In this document: positions 1 through 11,685 of the stretch, one piece after another | How the letters are laid out: each line of letters begins with the position of its first letter | How positions within the stretch are numbered: the first letter of the stretch is position 1 | NCBI RefSeq assembly: GCF_963675165.1 | Contig: NC_087389.1 | Span: 4,634,620 to 4,698,619 of the forward strand | Origin: Halichondria panicea | Lineage: Eukaryota; Porifera; Demospongiae; Suberitida; Halichondriidae | Length of the DNA: 64,000 nucleotides | Direction of reading: 5' to 3' | The notes under the pieces: generated by a model | The model's database searches: none | What the model saw: only the letters and a program-made list of their open reading frames with translations | Told to the model about the DNA's origin: nothing | Position numbers and translations under genes: made by a program

Positions 1-3000
1 CGTCAAATCACAGATTTGTGACTAATCCGAAACAGAAAGATCTTAATCAAACGGCGAACAGTACGCTGTTTCATACACGGCCTGGCTTCTTTTAGTTGCC
101 GAATTGATTATTGGGCTTTACCTGGGATCATACTTGACCCTTAGTTATAGTTATTCTATAGACAGCAGTGTTGAGTATAGCCAGCTACAGCAAGAGAACA
201 ACAAGACTACTCACAGTGAAAGAGAGAGCTCTAAGATGCGTGATTTACTGTTTGGAATAGAAGGAATAGGACGTGGAGTTGAATATTTCATTGGACCAGG
301 TATAGTTATAAAGGAGCTAGCCTTACTAAATAAGTTAAGCTATTTTACTACGTAAATGCATCAGTCCTTGTGTACTTTTTCGTTCAATGTATATACAATT
401 GTCCAAGACATATACATACACGTCATACATATACAAGTCATACATACATGTCATAGGGGCATATACTTGAAGCATTCACCAATTATACACCTATGCAGTA
501 TCATAATAGGAGCATGGCTTACACTACATAATATTATTCACTTACAGGTATTGGCGTATTGATGTCTTATTTTTCTGTTGACCAATTTCGATCAGTTGGT
601 TGGCTAAACGCAGCTCTGAGCTTGTGCACTCTTATTCCATTCATCTTTTTGTTTCGTGGAGAGAGAAGCTGCAAAGTTAAAAATTGTCAAGTGAACTGCA
701 GTTTCAAACATACATGTCATTCCAACATGGCTATGAGCAAGCTATCCGTGCTTATAATATCCTTACACATAATTATACACAAACAGTGATTACAGTGCAT
801 GGAAGGAACCATTTTATATAACGGACACTTTTGTAAAATTTTTTTGGCTGTTATTAGGTGGCCTTTTGAAGAGTTCTGATTATTTGGGACCCCCTACATA
901 GGTCCTTATTTAAAGTTTGCTTTCTTCAGGGGTGGCCGCTATAAAAGAGGTTTCACTGTAAACACTTGTACTGCTAATCATGGCGTTAATAGCCATGCAG
1001 TAATCCATGGCTATTAGCCATAGGAAAACCTTAACAGTGACTTCAGCACATAATTTCAATGCACCTACTAGCATACCTGCTAGCCATTGGATGGGGAGTG
1101 TTCAATACATTATTGGCCCCAGTTCTAACTGACTCTTTTGGTTTTGACATAAACTTGACAGCTTACTTTATTCTGGCATTCACTATTCCAAGAGTCGTTG
1201 GATCTATTCTTTTGTAAGTATATACAATCAATTTTATGCATCAACTGTGCTGTAAATGTAGAGCCTTCATTGACAATTTTGATAATGATATTGTTAATCA
1301 TTCAGGATACTCCTTCAAAAAATTGGAGTAAGTGTTCAAGTGGTTGGCATTATTGGAATTTTGATTACCATTTGCGGCTATCTGGTAATGACAGACTGGC
1401 AAACTATACCATATGACCCCTGTACCGAGTACAGTCCCTACCACCATCCAGAACTGCTACAGAATGTCACAGCAATAAACTATACAAGTCGCTATTCAAC
1501 AGCTGCTACTAGCAGCAGTCTTCTATTGCAAAGCTCTATCAAATTCAATTTTGAAAATAACAGAACACAATCGTTGTCACTTCAATTGCCTATTCAAATG
1601 TTTGAACGTTGCATGCAAACTGCACATTGTGACTGTAACAGGGACAAATCAAAGTGCCTCACTTTTGACATTGCAGATGAAAACATTTTTACCATACAAA
1701 ACACTGTGCAAGACGAAATAAAGCAGCTCGAAGCATTCAACTGTTCCATCCACCCATACACAATATGTTTGAAGCGACCAATCAATTATTTAGAAACTCT
1801 AAATGTTGAAGCTCAAAGTGTGCAAGTCCTCACAAATAATCAGTTCAATACAGCAAGTAATGTTTGTATTGAGGCAATCATACCTCACCATCGTTGTCAT
1901 TGGATACCGATCACAATGTTGACAGGGAAGAAATGTGCAGATTGCCCACCTATCTGCAGAAGCACTCACCAAACACTAACTCTGACTCAGTTTGTTGTCG
2001 GAGTGTCGTTGTTTATGATTGGCTGCTCAGTTGCCTGGGTAACAGTACTGGCAATCTCCTCAAATGTGACACCAAAACCACTACAGGTACGCAAGTATTA
2101 TAATTATGATGTATCTAAAGCCCTGTTTACACTAGCACTGATCCATAATTCTTTCTGAGTAAGTGGGAATAGTAAACTGACAACTAATTGCATTTGCACC
2201 ACAAACGTTGGTTGATAGGAAGCTACAGGTTTACTCTAGGAAAACGACAAACAGGTACAACACTTCAGAATTAGTACATGTACTTCGTGGCAGGAGTCAC
2301 AGATAGGCCTTGCCCAATTATGCTCAAAATTTTGCCTATTAGTTTACATTTGTGGTCTCCAAGTCTCATGCACTGTACCTACTAGTCTTTAATTCTTACC
2401 AATTAGTCTTTAATTCTTACCAATTAGTCTTTAATTCTTACCTATTAGTCTCAATAAAAAATCATCCACGAGAATTTGCAACAGACGCTTCTATATAATA
2501 TTCTAAGGAACTATATTGGTGATAGAAAAAAGTCAACTGATCTAGTAGTACTACTAGCACCTTCCATACATTACTAATAGCAAGAGTACCGTATTACTAG
2601 GATGTTTTGCAAGCATCAAACCAAGAGGGTTGATCAATTCGCAACAATAAAATTCGCAAAACCTAACTAGTTAATACACACGATCCTTGCCAGAACGCAA
2701 GAGTTAGATCACAAAGGGTCAAAATTTCTGCTGATTTGGCTCATTCGCAAAGGTTTTTCACCCGCAAAATATTCTAGTAATACAGTATATGATAGAGAGA
2801 CTAGATTACATCACCCACACTTGGATTGGTCAGTGTACAAATTCCAAGCTTGTGACAGATACAGGAAGTCACATTACTCTCCAGGCTTAGTGCACTTTTT
2901 CTACCAAAATTTGGTAAAAATTACAGCTAAAAACCACTACTGACCAAGTCCAACCCACCTCCAGAGGTATAGGTTGGGCTAAATGTAATCTATAGAACCA

Positions 3001-3822
3001 GGATTATGCCCGTTTAAACAAGGTTAATAGTAGTAATACTTAATAAATAGGTTTAATCCGGATTCCAACCGGATTACCAGCTCTATACTAAGGTGCACTT
3101 AGCCTGTATGAGGTTGCACTATATAGAAACTGACTTTTGTGTTTTGTCATTGAGTCAATAATATTTTTTACGCATATACTCTAACCTTCCGATTCACAGG
3201 GGATTGTGATGGGCACTCTAAATACAGTCAGCACTCTTTCGGAAGCAACAAGTCCAATTTTCCGTAAGTAAATGTACGTACTACTGCATGTCAGTTAATT
3301 ACCAATGTACTAACCAGTGGCGTAGGAAATTTTGAAAGTAGGGGACACTACAGAATGAGCAAAGGGAGCTCTAGATAAATGTGGGTGTGAGAGTAGGGTA
3401 AACAACTACCGTGGTCCCCACCTTCTTTTCCTATATGCCACTGCTGTTAAAAGAGCAGAAAACAATACTTTTGTCATTGACAACGTGCAATTACCTTGAC
3501 AGGTAATTTTCACGCTGTCAATGACGACGTGCAATTACTGGACCGGATGTGATTGCATCATGCCTTGTACACTCTGCAGTCACTAATAGCACATCATGCG
3601 ATTATGCCCATGCATACACCATACCATAATTATGCAGTGGATGCAGCTTATGAGGGGATGCAGAAACGATTATTTGTCTCCACAATAACAGTTGCGATTC
3701 TGTTTATGCCATTCTTGTTGGAGCTACTATTGCTTCGTCACCAAAACATTGACTCACCTAACAACAAAGAGGGCAAGACTGGAGACACCACTGCCATGCT
3801 GGAAGGACTAGATAATGATTAA
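1..3822 (+). pseudogene. MFSD8-like MFS transporter, copy 1 (5'-deleted)
   Basis: First of four tandem copies of a polytopic MFS transporter resembling MFSD8/CLN7. The window opens inside exon 1. At about 58-67 the end of exon 1 is joined directly to the middle of exon 2: the last codons of exon 1, intron 1 and the first part of exon 2 (all present in the other copies) are missing. The join shifts the frame and reaches a TAG within about ten codons. Exons 3-7 look normal: exon 2 remnant to 299, exon 3 from 548, exon 4 1047-1213, exon 5 1306-2086, exon 6 3200-3263, exon 7 3638-3822, with GT-AG borders and phases that agree with the other copies. It shares with copy 4 the exon 2 donor context, an ATTTTTACC insertion in exon 5, and exon 3 details, so these two are sisters. 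It is a pseudogene if the assembly is right; an assembly misjoin is the main alternative. Confidence 0.75.
2303..2600. repeat. Interspersed repeat in intron 5 of copy 1
   Basis: This stretch carries a short tandem motif (ATTAGTCTTTAATTCTTACC repeated about three times) followed by a segment ending in AAAAAGTCAACTGATCTAGTA. Closely related sequence recurs at about 42,120-42,170 (reverse orientation) and 43,200-43,620, with the same lead-in AGGCCTTGCCCAATTATGCT at about 41,930 and 43,200. It is absent from intron 5 of the other three transporter copies, so it is an insertion of a dispersed, probably non-autonomous element. I see no coding capacity. Confidence 0.6.
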
Positions 3823-4187
3823 ATTGAGTCATTCATAACCAAAATCAATATAATACTCTGCTCATGAGCTCATATATAAACTGTTTGTTGCAAGCACCTT
3901 GAAATGCATGCTTCAGCACTGGCACATATCTTAGTCTGATAGTGGTTCAATAGCTAGCCTATTAGATCTAATAAAATTATGATCTTTACCCAAGATCAAG
4001 AGGCACACAGTACATGCATGCTTACAGAAGTTTTTGCTTGTATGCTGTGCTGACCAGAACCTGTAAACGTATTTGAAGTTCGAAAGAGTCGAACGACAGA
4101 CTATTAGTGCATATGTTACATATGTCAATTCTTGAAGATATAGATCTACATGAATATAATTATAATTATAGTGCACACAGTGTATAA

Positions 4188-4592
4188 TTATTGTGCATAA
4201 ATGAACAAAAAGGACAGCATATAAAATATACTTGTCGACATCGTAGCTTGAGGAGTTTGAATCGAGACGTAGAGGGTGTGGTTCACAAAAGCTGGTGGGG
4301 AAGGTAGCTTGATGGACAGGTGTTCGATTAAATCAATATGGCACCATTTTTTAACCCTTAGATCGCTAGGAGCAGCAACAGACGGAGAGTAATGTTCGTC
4401 CTTTGCATTTCGACAGACATACAGGCCATAATTTGTCAGGTGCACTAGGTGTGGTTTCGCTTGCATGCTGACTGTGTCTCGTATATGCAATTCTTCGACC
4501 AATAGCATCACTTGAGCAGAGAGAACATGCATACTCATTGTGATGTTTTCCATTGACGTATTCATGCTGATCAAGATCTTCTTCAATTTGTC
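4188..4592 (-). pseudogene. Nischarin-like 3' fragment, copy 1
   Basis: An open frame on the minus strand matches the C-terminal part of the nischarin-like protein encoded at 30,293-41,609 (residue strings such as MENITMSMHVLSAQVMLL and SVAAPSDLRVKKWCHIDLIE). Homology stops abruptly at about 4592, just after the codons for DKLKKIL. The sequence beyond is unrelated, and no promoter or upstream exons are present. It is shorter than the fragments behind copies 2 and 3, so it was trimmed further or arose with a different breakpoint. It lies tail to tail with transporter copy 1. It is a gene fragment, not a functional gene. Confidence 0.8.
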
Positions 4593-4848
4593 AATAAGTA
4601 ATTTCAGTTGGTGCTATCTTATTTAGTTCCTTCGTGCACCCATTTTTGTATGTTTTCTCGCCAGCACTGTTTTATTTGGCCATCTTGTGTGTGCTTAGAG
4701 AAAGAGCTGAGAAAGAGTTCGGTGATTCCAGATAGAATAGAAGTCATGAATAGTGGCTTCTTCAATGCAAAATTTCTCTAAGGATAGTCTCACGTGATAC
4801 AGCTTTAGACAGGGCCCCCCCCCCAGCCCCCTTCAGAGCAGTTCTAAA
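4593..4848. other. No gene seen
   Basis: Sequence between the nischarin fragment and an AT-rich repeat. I see no recognisable coding or RNA gene. Confidence 0.4.
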
Positions 4849-5017
4849 ATCGATTATCAAAAATTGAATTTCAATAATCGATTAAAAAATCGAATCAATA
4901 ATCGATTATCAAAAATCGATTATCAAAAATCGATTATCAGATCGATTGTCAAAGATCGTTCACGTGTAAATCGAAAATCAACAGGATTATTAAAAATCGA
5001 CTTCAAAAATCGATTGT
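4849..5017. repeat. ATCGATT-rich short tandem repeat
   Basis: Imperfect repeats of the word AATCGATTATCAAA run through this segment (about ten occurrences of ATCGATT or close variants). They make a locally self-complementary, AT-rich tract. No gene is supported here. Confidence 0.7.
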
Positions 5018-6949
5018 ATATTAGATGCACACACCTATTACATTCTGCCTGAATTTTGTCGCAAACGGCGTTCCATAAATTATAACCGGACAATTTCCAA
5101 AATAATTATTTTTTGCTGTCCAAAGATATACGGTACTATCAAGGGCATATATGCCCTTGGTACTAAACACCGCGGCGATAATTATAATGAAAACCGTAAT
5201 GCGCATGCGCGTAGTCAAAGGCCTCTGGCTGAGCGTAGCAACAAGACGGCTTCCCAGCTGCTGCAAGAGATGTATTGAGTGTAATAGAGGAGCCTGGGCC
5301 TTCAACAACGGTCGGCAGAGGACAGCCAGCTCTAAATGACCTTCTGACATATTGTACTGGAACATTGTGTGTATAATCGTTTTGTATTTGTTAAGTAAAT
5401 GTATTTACCTTATGTTGAGTAAATGTTGGTTACGCTTCGAACCGGTGATTGGCAATCAGCGTAATACCTCAAACTACCCATCAGCTTTATGGAGAGTTGG
5501 AGGGGTTGAACAGCGTAGGAGGAGGCCATCAATGAATATAATTAGCTGCAAATTCCCAGCGATTAATTTGGGTCAATGAATATCATTAGCTGCGAATTCC
5601 CTGCGGTTAATTTGGGTTAATGAATATCATTAGCCCCAGGACGAGGGAATAAAATAGGTGAGTAGCTGGGTACGAGCCCCCTCCAATGAGAATAAATTTA
5701 TCTGAGTCCATGCAAGGAGTACTTGTAACTCGATTAAGTATGGATGTAAGTCACATATAAGTATACACATGAATTTACTGCGAGTCTACAGTATGGGGCA
5801 CAAATCTCGTTTGGAGAAAGGATGCCTGTCCGCGACGAGTAGAAATAGAAGCAGCCCTGCTGCTGTCGCTGGACAGACACAAACTCTGAGGAAGCTTTTA
5901 ACTGACCCAGTCGACAGACACGTCGTTAAAACCGAGGAGAGAGGCTCCGACGGGATGGTCATTTCACCCAATCGCGTGAATTAAGGCAAGGCATGTGCAT
6001 ATGATGGCGCATGAGGGAGTGCCCTGTTTGAGGAGTGTATTTACCGTTTTGGGGAGGATGTTTCGCAGCATGCCCATTGCGTTTTTATGCCCTTTCCAAT
6101 TTGTGATTGAGAGCTATTTGCGGTCAAATGGTGTGTGCGACTGCTGTAATGGAAACCGTATCGACAGGCCCTGCCGATTATTATTATTATTTATTTTGTT
6201 GGTATCGCGGCGATGAGAATAGCTATCATTTTTTGCCTGAAATGTTCTGCGGATGGGGGCTGGGAACCATACAGAGTGCTGCGCACCCCACGGGTCCGTG
6301 TAGTTGTGTAGCATGGAAATGCACCAGGTGGTGTCGGAACGAGCTTCAATGCTTAGGTGGACAAACTGATAAAGTGGTTGACTACCGTGGCGAGCATGCG
6401 CAAGTGAGATATACGGTGTACTCTGTATGTGTGTCTGTGCCGATTGCTACCGCTGCTCAAGGATCAACAAATCCAGCTACGCCTTCCTGGCTCGTGAACA
6501 ATGTTTGGTTGCTTAATTGGAGTGCCATTGCTGTAGCAAAACTTGTTCAACGAGTGTTGCTACTCTACCTAACAGCCGGTTAGCTCTGCACCAGAACGCT
6601 AGCTGCTGCAAGAGTGCATGAGGAAGTTGCGTGGTGAATGTATTTGCGTAGTCCAGCGCCTAGTTTACCCAAGTCGGCTGCCTGTCGAAAGCAGCTAGGT
6701 TGGCCTGCGAAATCTATGTTCTCCTGGTATAGCATTGCGTTTGGGGTTATGGGTTAGAAGTGAGTTGTGTAGTGGGCGTAGACCTTAGATTATCCACCAA
6801 GAGTCCGCATGGACTCCAGCTAATACCAATAATATCTGTAGATATGGCATACACCCCAGCGACATTAGCGTAGTAAACTTGTCCATGGAGTGTTTCTACT
6901 ATATATACTTAGCTCTGTACTAGGTGCAAGAGTGAGAAGAGAGCTCTAC
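5018..6949. other. Intergenic, no gene recognised
   Basis: Several open frames exist, the longest 158 codons (6107-6583, plus) and 114 codons (5021-5365, minus). None shows a recognisable domain, conserved motif, paired exon or paralogue elsewhere in the window, so I do not call them genes. CpG-containing words are more frequent here than in the gene blocks. A small tandem repeat is listed separately. Confidence 0.4.
5530..5632. repeat. ~54-bp tandem repeat, about two units
   Basis: The words TCAATGAATATNATTAGCTG, AATTCCC and GATTAATTTGGGT recur in order about two times, ending with a partial third unit at TTAATGAATATCATTAG. No coding function is seen. Confidence 0.65.
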
Positions 6950-8575
6950 TGACGAAGCCATTACTGGTCCCGAGCTTTTGGTTTTTAAGTAATAATCGTG
7001 GTCAACCATTACCCATTCTTAGAGTTTTTGCATGGTGCAAAATACTCATCATAAAAATTACAATGTGTGATGATTACAATGTGTGTAAGTAAGTGCCTGC
7101 CTTCCTGATAAAATGAGAGGGTCCGCGTGGATCCTAGCTACCATTAGTGTGGTGATGCGTTCACCAGGTGTCTGTGTGGACTGAACCTACCCCTCGATGC
7201 TTGAGGTGCGTGCAGGTGCATTGGTTTCGTCCATTGCCATCGACCGAAGGAGGTGCAGATTGTTATTAATAATCATGGTCGATCATTTCAGAGTTTGCAT
7301 GCGGCAAACAAAATACTCATCATAAAATATATAATGTGTGTAAGTAAGTGCATATGCACTCCGAAAAGGGTCCACGCGGTGGTGATGCGTTCACTAGGTG
7401 CCTGTACCTACCCCTAACTGCTTGGGGGTACGTGCTTTTGTATCACTGACTTTTGCCCATTGCCATGGACAGAAAGAGGTGCAGATAATCATGCATGGTC
7501 GGTCATTTTCCACTTTTGGAGTTTGAATTTGGCAAACAAAAGACTCTAGCTATACCATTAGTGGTGATGTGTTCACCAGCTAGGTGTCCGCGTGGACTGT
7601 ACCTACCCCCAGCTGCTGGGGGTGCGTGCTTTTGTATCAAGATGCATTGGCTTAGCTGGACAGAAAGAAGTGCGGATTGTTAATAATAATCACGGTCGAT
7701 CCGTACCCACTCGTAGAGTTTGCATGCGGCAAACAAAGTGAGAAGGGTCTGCGTGGACCCTAGCTATCATTAGTGGTGATGCGTTCGCCAGGTGTCCGCG
7801 TGGACTGTACCTAACCCTAGCTGCTTGGGGATGCATGCTCTTGTATCAAGATGGATGTATTAGCTTAGCCCCTTGCCGTGGACGGAAAGAAGTGCACTTC
7901 GATCATTACCCACTCTTAGAGTTTGCATGCGGCAATGCTCATTATGATAAATTATAATGTGTGTAAGTCCTGATAAAAGTGAGAAGGGTGGTACGTGATG
8001 CGTTCACCAGGGGTCTGCGTGGACCCTAGCTACCATTAGTGGTGATGCGTTCACCAGGTGTCTGTGTGGACTGTACCTGCCCCATGCAGCAAATTATACT
8101 TAATGCTCATCATAATAATTATAATGTGTGTAAGTCCTGATAAAAAAATAAGGGTCTGCGTGGACCCTAGCTACCATTAGTGGTGATGCGTTCACCAGGT
8201 GTCCGCGTGGACTGTACCTACCCCTAGCCTCGGTCCCAGGCCGATTTTTTTTTAATAGAACGAAGTTGAACCATGCAGCAAATTACTTAATGCAAGAAAT
8301 ACTCATCATGATAATTATAATGTGTGTAAGTCCTGATAAAAGTGAGAATGGTCTGCGTGGATCCTAGCTACCATTAGTGGTGATGCGTTCACCAGGTGTC
8401 CGCGTGGACTGTACCTGCCCCCAGTTGCTTGGGGGTACGTGCTCTTGTATCCAGATGCATTGGCTTAGCCCACTGCCATGGACAGAAAGAGGTGCATATA
8501 TATATATATATTTTTTTTTTAATAGTAATCATGGTCGATCATTACCCACACTTCTATAAAGTTTGCATAATTTTT
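6950..8575. repeat. Degenerate tandem array of ~200-240-bp units
   Basis: At least seven units share an ordered set of words: GGTCCGCGTGGACCCTAGCT, ATTAGTGGTGATGCGTTCAC, CAGGTGTCCGCGTGGACTGT, a C-run CTACCCC, TGCTCTTGTATC, GCATTGGCTTAGCCC, GGACAGAAAGAGGTGC, AATCATGGTCGATCATTACC, GAGTTTGCATGCGGCAA, ATAATTATAATGTGTGTAAG and TCCTGATAAAA. Unit starts fall near 7141, 7378, 7557, 7768, 8034, 8174 and 8371, with a partial unit before. Units differ by deletions and insertions. One carries at 8219-8250 the terminus of the TAGCCTCG transposon family. The word GTCCGCGTGGAC is itself a palindrome-like core. Function unknown. Confidence 0.8.
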
Positions 8576-8727
8576 AATTGTTTTGTAAAATTAATTGCAT
8601 AATAAATAGATTGATTATTATTGTATAATACATTGTTATAACATTGTACAACAATTTCTTTCTGGGTCTCTGGGAGAGGCTTGTCATTGATAACTCCTCT
8701 GAATCACAAAATTAACACAATACGTAC

Positions 8728-9811
8728 TAGCCTCGATCCCAGGCCGAGTTTTCGCTTTTATAACGGTTAGGCGAACAACTGGGCCTGGTACTAGTTGTCT
8801 GCGCATGCGTCAAATTTTCATTGTATATTTGTGGTCGGCAAAAATATTTAATAAATCAATAATAGAAATTTGTACACAGAAAATGCACAGAGTGAGTACA
8901 CAAAAGATGCACATAGGGAGCTGCTTCACAAAGGCCTGGGGAGTTGCCAGTTGTGCTGCAGCACAATTACAGTGACCCAGGGCAACTTCAGGATGATTGA
9001 ATGCCTTCAAATTACGTTTCAAAAAGATTTAGCAGGCTGCTGGACTTCTCTGATTCTAGGCCCCAACTCGTAACTCATTGCTTGAGAAAACGTAGATTCT
9101 CTTGATGTCTCTGAGCTACCCAGCAACGCTCGAATGAGCAGGTCATACTCCAGTCCTGTGTCTGTGAGTATAGGACAATGTTAAAAGAAACCAAAGACGG
9201 TTAAACCCTTACCTCAAACTGTCCAGTCTCGTCCGTTAGTATAGCCAAGAGGAGCACTGTTGGGATAGCTGGATATTAGCCATTGCTCCTGTACAGAGAA
9301 GTAGACATTTTAAATACGTGTAGATCTATACATATTAAATTTCTCGGTTATAGTGTCATTGTCGACGAGCTGATGATGGCAGCACCAAGTTCTCTAGCTC
9401 ACACTCTTCACTTGATCCACCATATTAATGATGAAACTATAGTCTACCTACATTCTTGCCAAACATGAACAAGACTTGATAGCATAGCCATAGGGCCCAC
9501 ACAAAAATATCTGACCTTAACAAGCTTGACAAAGCTTTATACCTCTTCCCTTGTTGTTCAGTCTTCAGAATAAGCTTCAGAGAAGAGAGAAGCTTCAGCT
9601 AAGAGCCATTCCAATCGATTCCAATAATGATAAAACGGGAACTGACTTCTAGTACACGATAGTACACGAATATAAATGTCACGAAAGTGAACGAGAATAT
9701 CCATTCGTCAGAATCTGACGAACGACTGACGCATGCGCAGACAACTAGTACCAGGCCCAGTTGTTCGCCTAACCGTTATAAAAGCGAAAACTCGGCCTGG
9801 GATCGAGGCTA
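8728..9811. mobile_element. Non-autonomous TIR element, TAGCCTCG family, 9-bp TSD
   Basis: The left end (TAGCCTCGATCCCAGGCCGA, continuing to about 8812) is repeated in inverted orientation at the right end (about 9727-9811), giving near-perfect terminal inverted repeats of about 85 bp. The element is flanked on both sides by the 9-bp word AATACGTAC (8719-8727 and 9812-9820), a target-site duplication. No transposase frame is evident in the 1.08 kb. Nine-base duplications and long TIRs are typical of Mutator-like elements, but without a transposase the superfamily stays open. Confidence 0.85.
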
Positions 9812-9820
9812 AATACGTAC

Positions 9821-11102
9821 AAACATGACATAGTTATAATCATTACAAAGTATATACACACACAGCGTCAAAAATATATGTATATAATGCATGAAAGGCA
9901 CACATGGCTCATATCCAAGTATTAAAGCAATACCCCAAAAAAAATGTCATATTCCTATTCTACTATGCATAAACAATTAGAAAACACATTAAACGCTACT
10001 CACGCTAACTTAGAAGTCACTGTGGAGGAACGGAAACATGATAGAGAAAATTTACTACAAGTAGTTACCAATTATTGTTTTTATAATAGAATGTTCCAGC
10101 ATTGATGGCTATTCCCATTCTATTGAATATGGGCTTTCATATAATGCAGCATTCAGTAAGTAATAGACTTGCAAAAGTGAGATATAGGAACAAAACCTTG
10201 CTATTTTGAGCACAAATCCAAGCACAACTGCCAGTGAGCGTACTAGAACATCATGCAGCTGGAGCTATCTGGGAAACCATGTGGATGCTAGAAGCCCAGT
10301 ACATACCTGGATTTCCCCCTGTATAGAGATCTCAGCTGAAGAGAAAAGTGGGCAGAGCTCAACCAGTGCATATATTCTGGAGCGTAACAAGCCTATTCTG
10401 AGGGTGTGACGTCACACGTTGAGATTGCAATGGATCATGTGAGGCGTTTTCAATCCCTTTCTGTTTGTTTATCTATGGTTTAACTTCATTAAACTCCATT
10501 TCCTTATGTTTAACTTTTGTGACGTAATGCCAGCTTAGTTTTATGATTGATGAGTTTTGTGAGAGACCTCATGGAGCACTAGAACTCTGTATGCCTGTAA
10601 TTTGTGTGTTGTTGTTGATTTTCTTGTAAACCATTCAAGCTACTGGTATAGCTAGTCCTACCTATAGAGAAGGATCCACTCGGTGACACAGATGAATTGT
10701 GAAGAAACAAGACAAACCAACTCTGCTGAGGTGAATGAGTTGCAACGGTTAAGGATATGACCAGGAATCTCAATACTGCAAGAACAACAAGCACCTTGGT
10801 GAACCGTTTTGAAGAATGGAGAGTAGCCAGAAGTTTTCCACTTCCATGCATTCGAGAAAATTGAAAAAAAATCTGGATGGAGTGTTGCAGCTATTTTTTA
10901 GCACTCTTAAGAAAGAGAATGGAGAGAGCTATGAACCATGCAGCTTGAGAACGATGCTAGCATGCTTAGACAGGTTTCTAATTATATAAGAGAAAACAAG
11001 AAGCCCTTCCGTATTCTGCATGTACAGCCTAAGACCTACCATGGGTCTCTTTCTTCGTTTCTGTTCCTTCTCAGTGCCAACATTGACCGAACAATTGTGA
11101 CT
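9821..11102. other. No gene recognised
   Basis: A+T-rich sequence with scattered open frames of 67-90 codons (10206-10409, 10579-10851, 10929-11195). None has a recognisable domain or plausible splice partners. I see no RNA gene or long repeat. Confidence 0.35.
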
Positions 11103-11160
11103 TAGCCTCGAGACCAGGCCGATTAAAATACGTACTTTAATCGGCCTGGTCTCGAGGCTA
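11103..11160. mobile_element. 58-bp perfect palindrome, minimal TAGCCTCG-family element
   Basis: Two 25-bp arms, TAGCCTCGAGACCAGGCCGA... and its exact reverse complement, flank an 8-bp centre (ATACGTAC). The arm is the terminus of the family found at 8728-9811 and 62,520-63,040. The 9 bp on each side (ATTGTGACT and ACTCTGACT) agree at 7 of 9 positions, compatible with an old duplication. It could be an internal deletion derivative reduced to its two ends. Confidence 0.75.
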
Positions 11161-11290
11161 ACTCTGACTCTGACTCTGCCTATAGTCAACTTCATATAAT
11201 GATATATTGACTTCTTTATATATTCTTCACTGATATTATTTCTTAAACACGCGCATCATTATGATTAGAAATCAATAGCATGGTTTACTC

Positions 11291-11396
11291 GTGCAATATG
11301 GCACTCATAACAAGCACTGGCAAGGTAAATTGCACTCGGCTACACCTCGTGCAATTACAACCCTTGACAGTGCTTGTTACTCGTGCCATATTGCAC
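11291..11396. repeat. Small inverted-repeat element
   Basis: A 27-bp arm starting GTGCAATATGGCACTCATAA (11291-11317) is repeated inverted at 11370-11396 with three differences. About 50 bp lie between the arms. Related arms with GTGCAATATGG and TAACAAGCA occur at about 29,237-29,365, so this is a dispersed MITE-like family. Confidence 0.7.
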
Positions 11397-11685
11397 TCTT
11401 AACAATACTACTAATAATTATAAAACATCCAAAACAATTGAATAGCACTAGACTACCTAAAAGACGTTGAAAATTTTCGCAGCTATATAATTATTATAAT
11501 ATAATTATTAAAATATAATTATTATAAAAGAGGAGTAGTATGCTATAAATAGGAGGTGGAGAAAAGGATTATAACACAGGTGGTATTTCCTCACAGATAT
11601 TTGATGCATATAGCAGCTATGTTGAGGTGGGTCATAGTGCATTTACTTATATATACAGCCTAATTCAAGATTACATTATTTATGT

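Noticed and set aside
5021-5365. 114-codon minus-strand frame with a hydrophobic stretch
   Set aside because: The hydrophobic stretch overlaps AT-rich repeat-like sequence, and no family or exon structure supports it.
6107-6583. 158-codon open frame with a Tyr run
   Set aside because: No recognisable domain, no splice partners, no paralogue in the window; low-complexity start.
6950-8575. Possible CRISPR-like array
   Set aside because: Units are ~200-240 bp, degenerate and contiguous, without short identical repeats and spacers; the window is eukaryotic.
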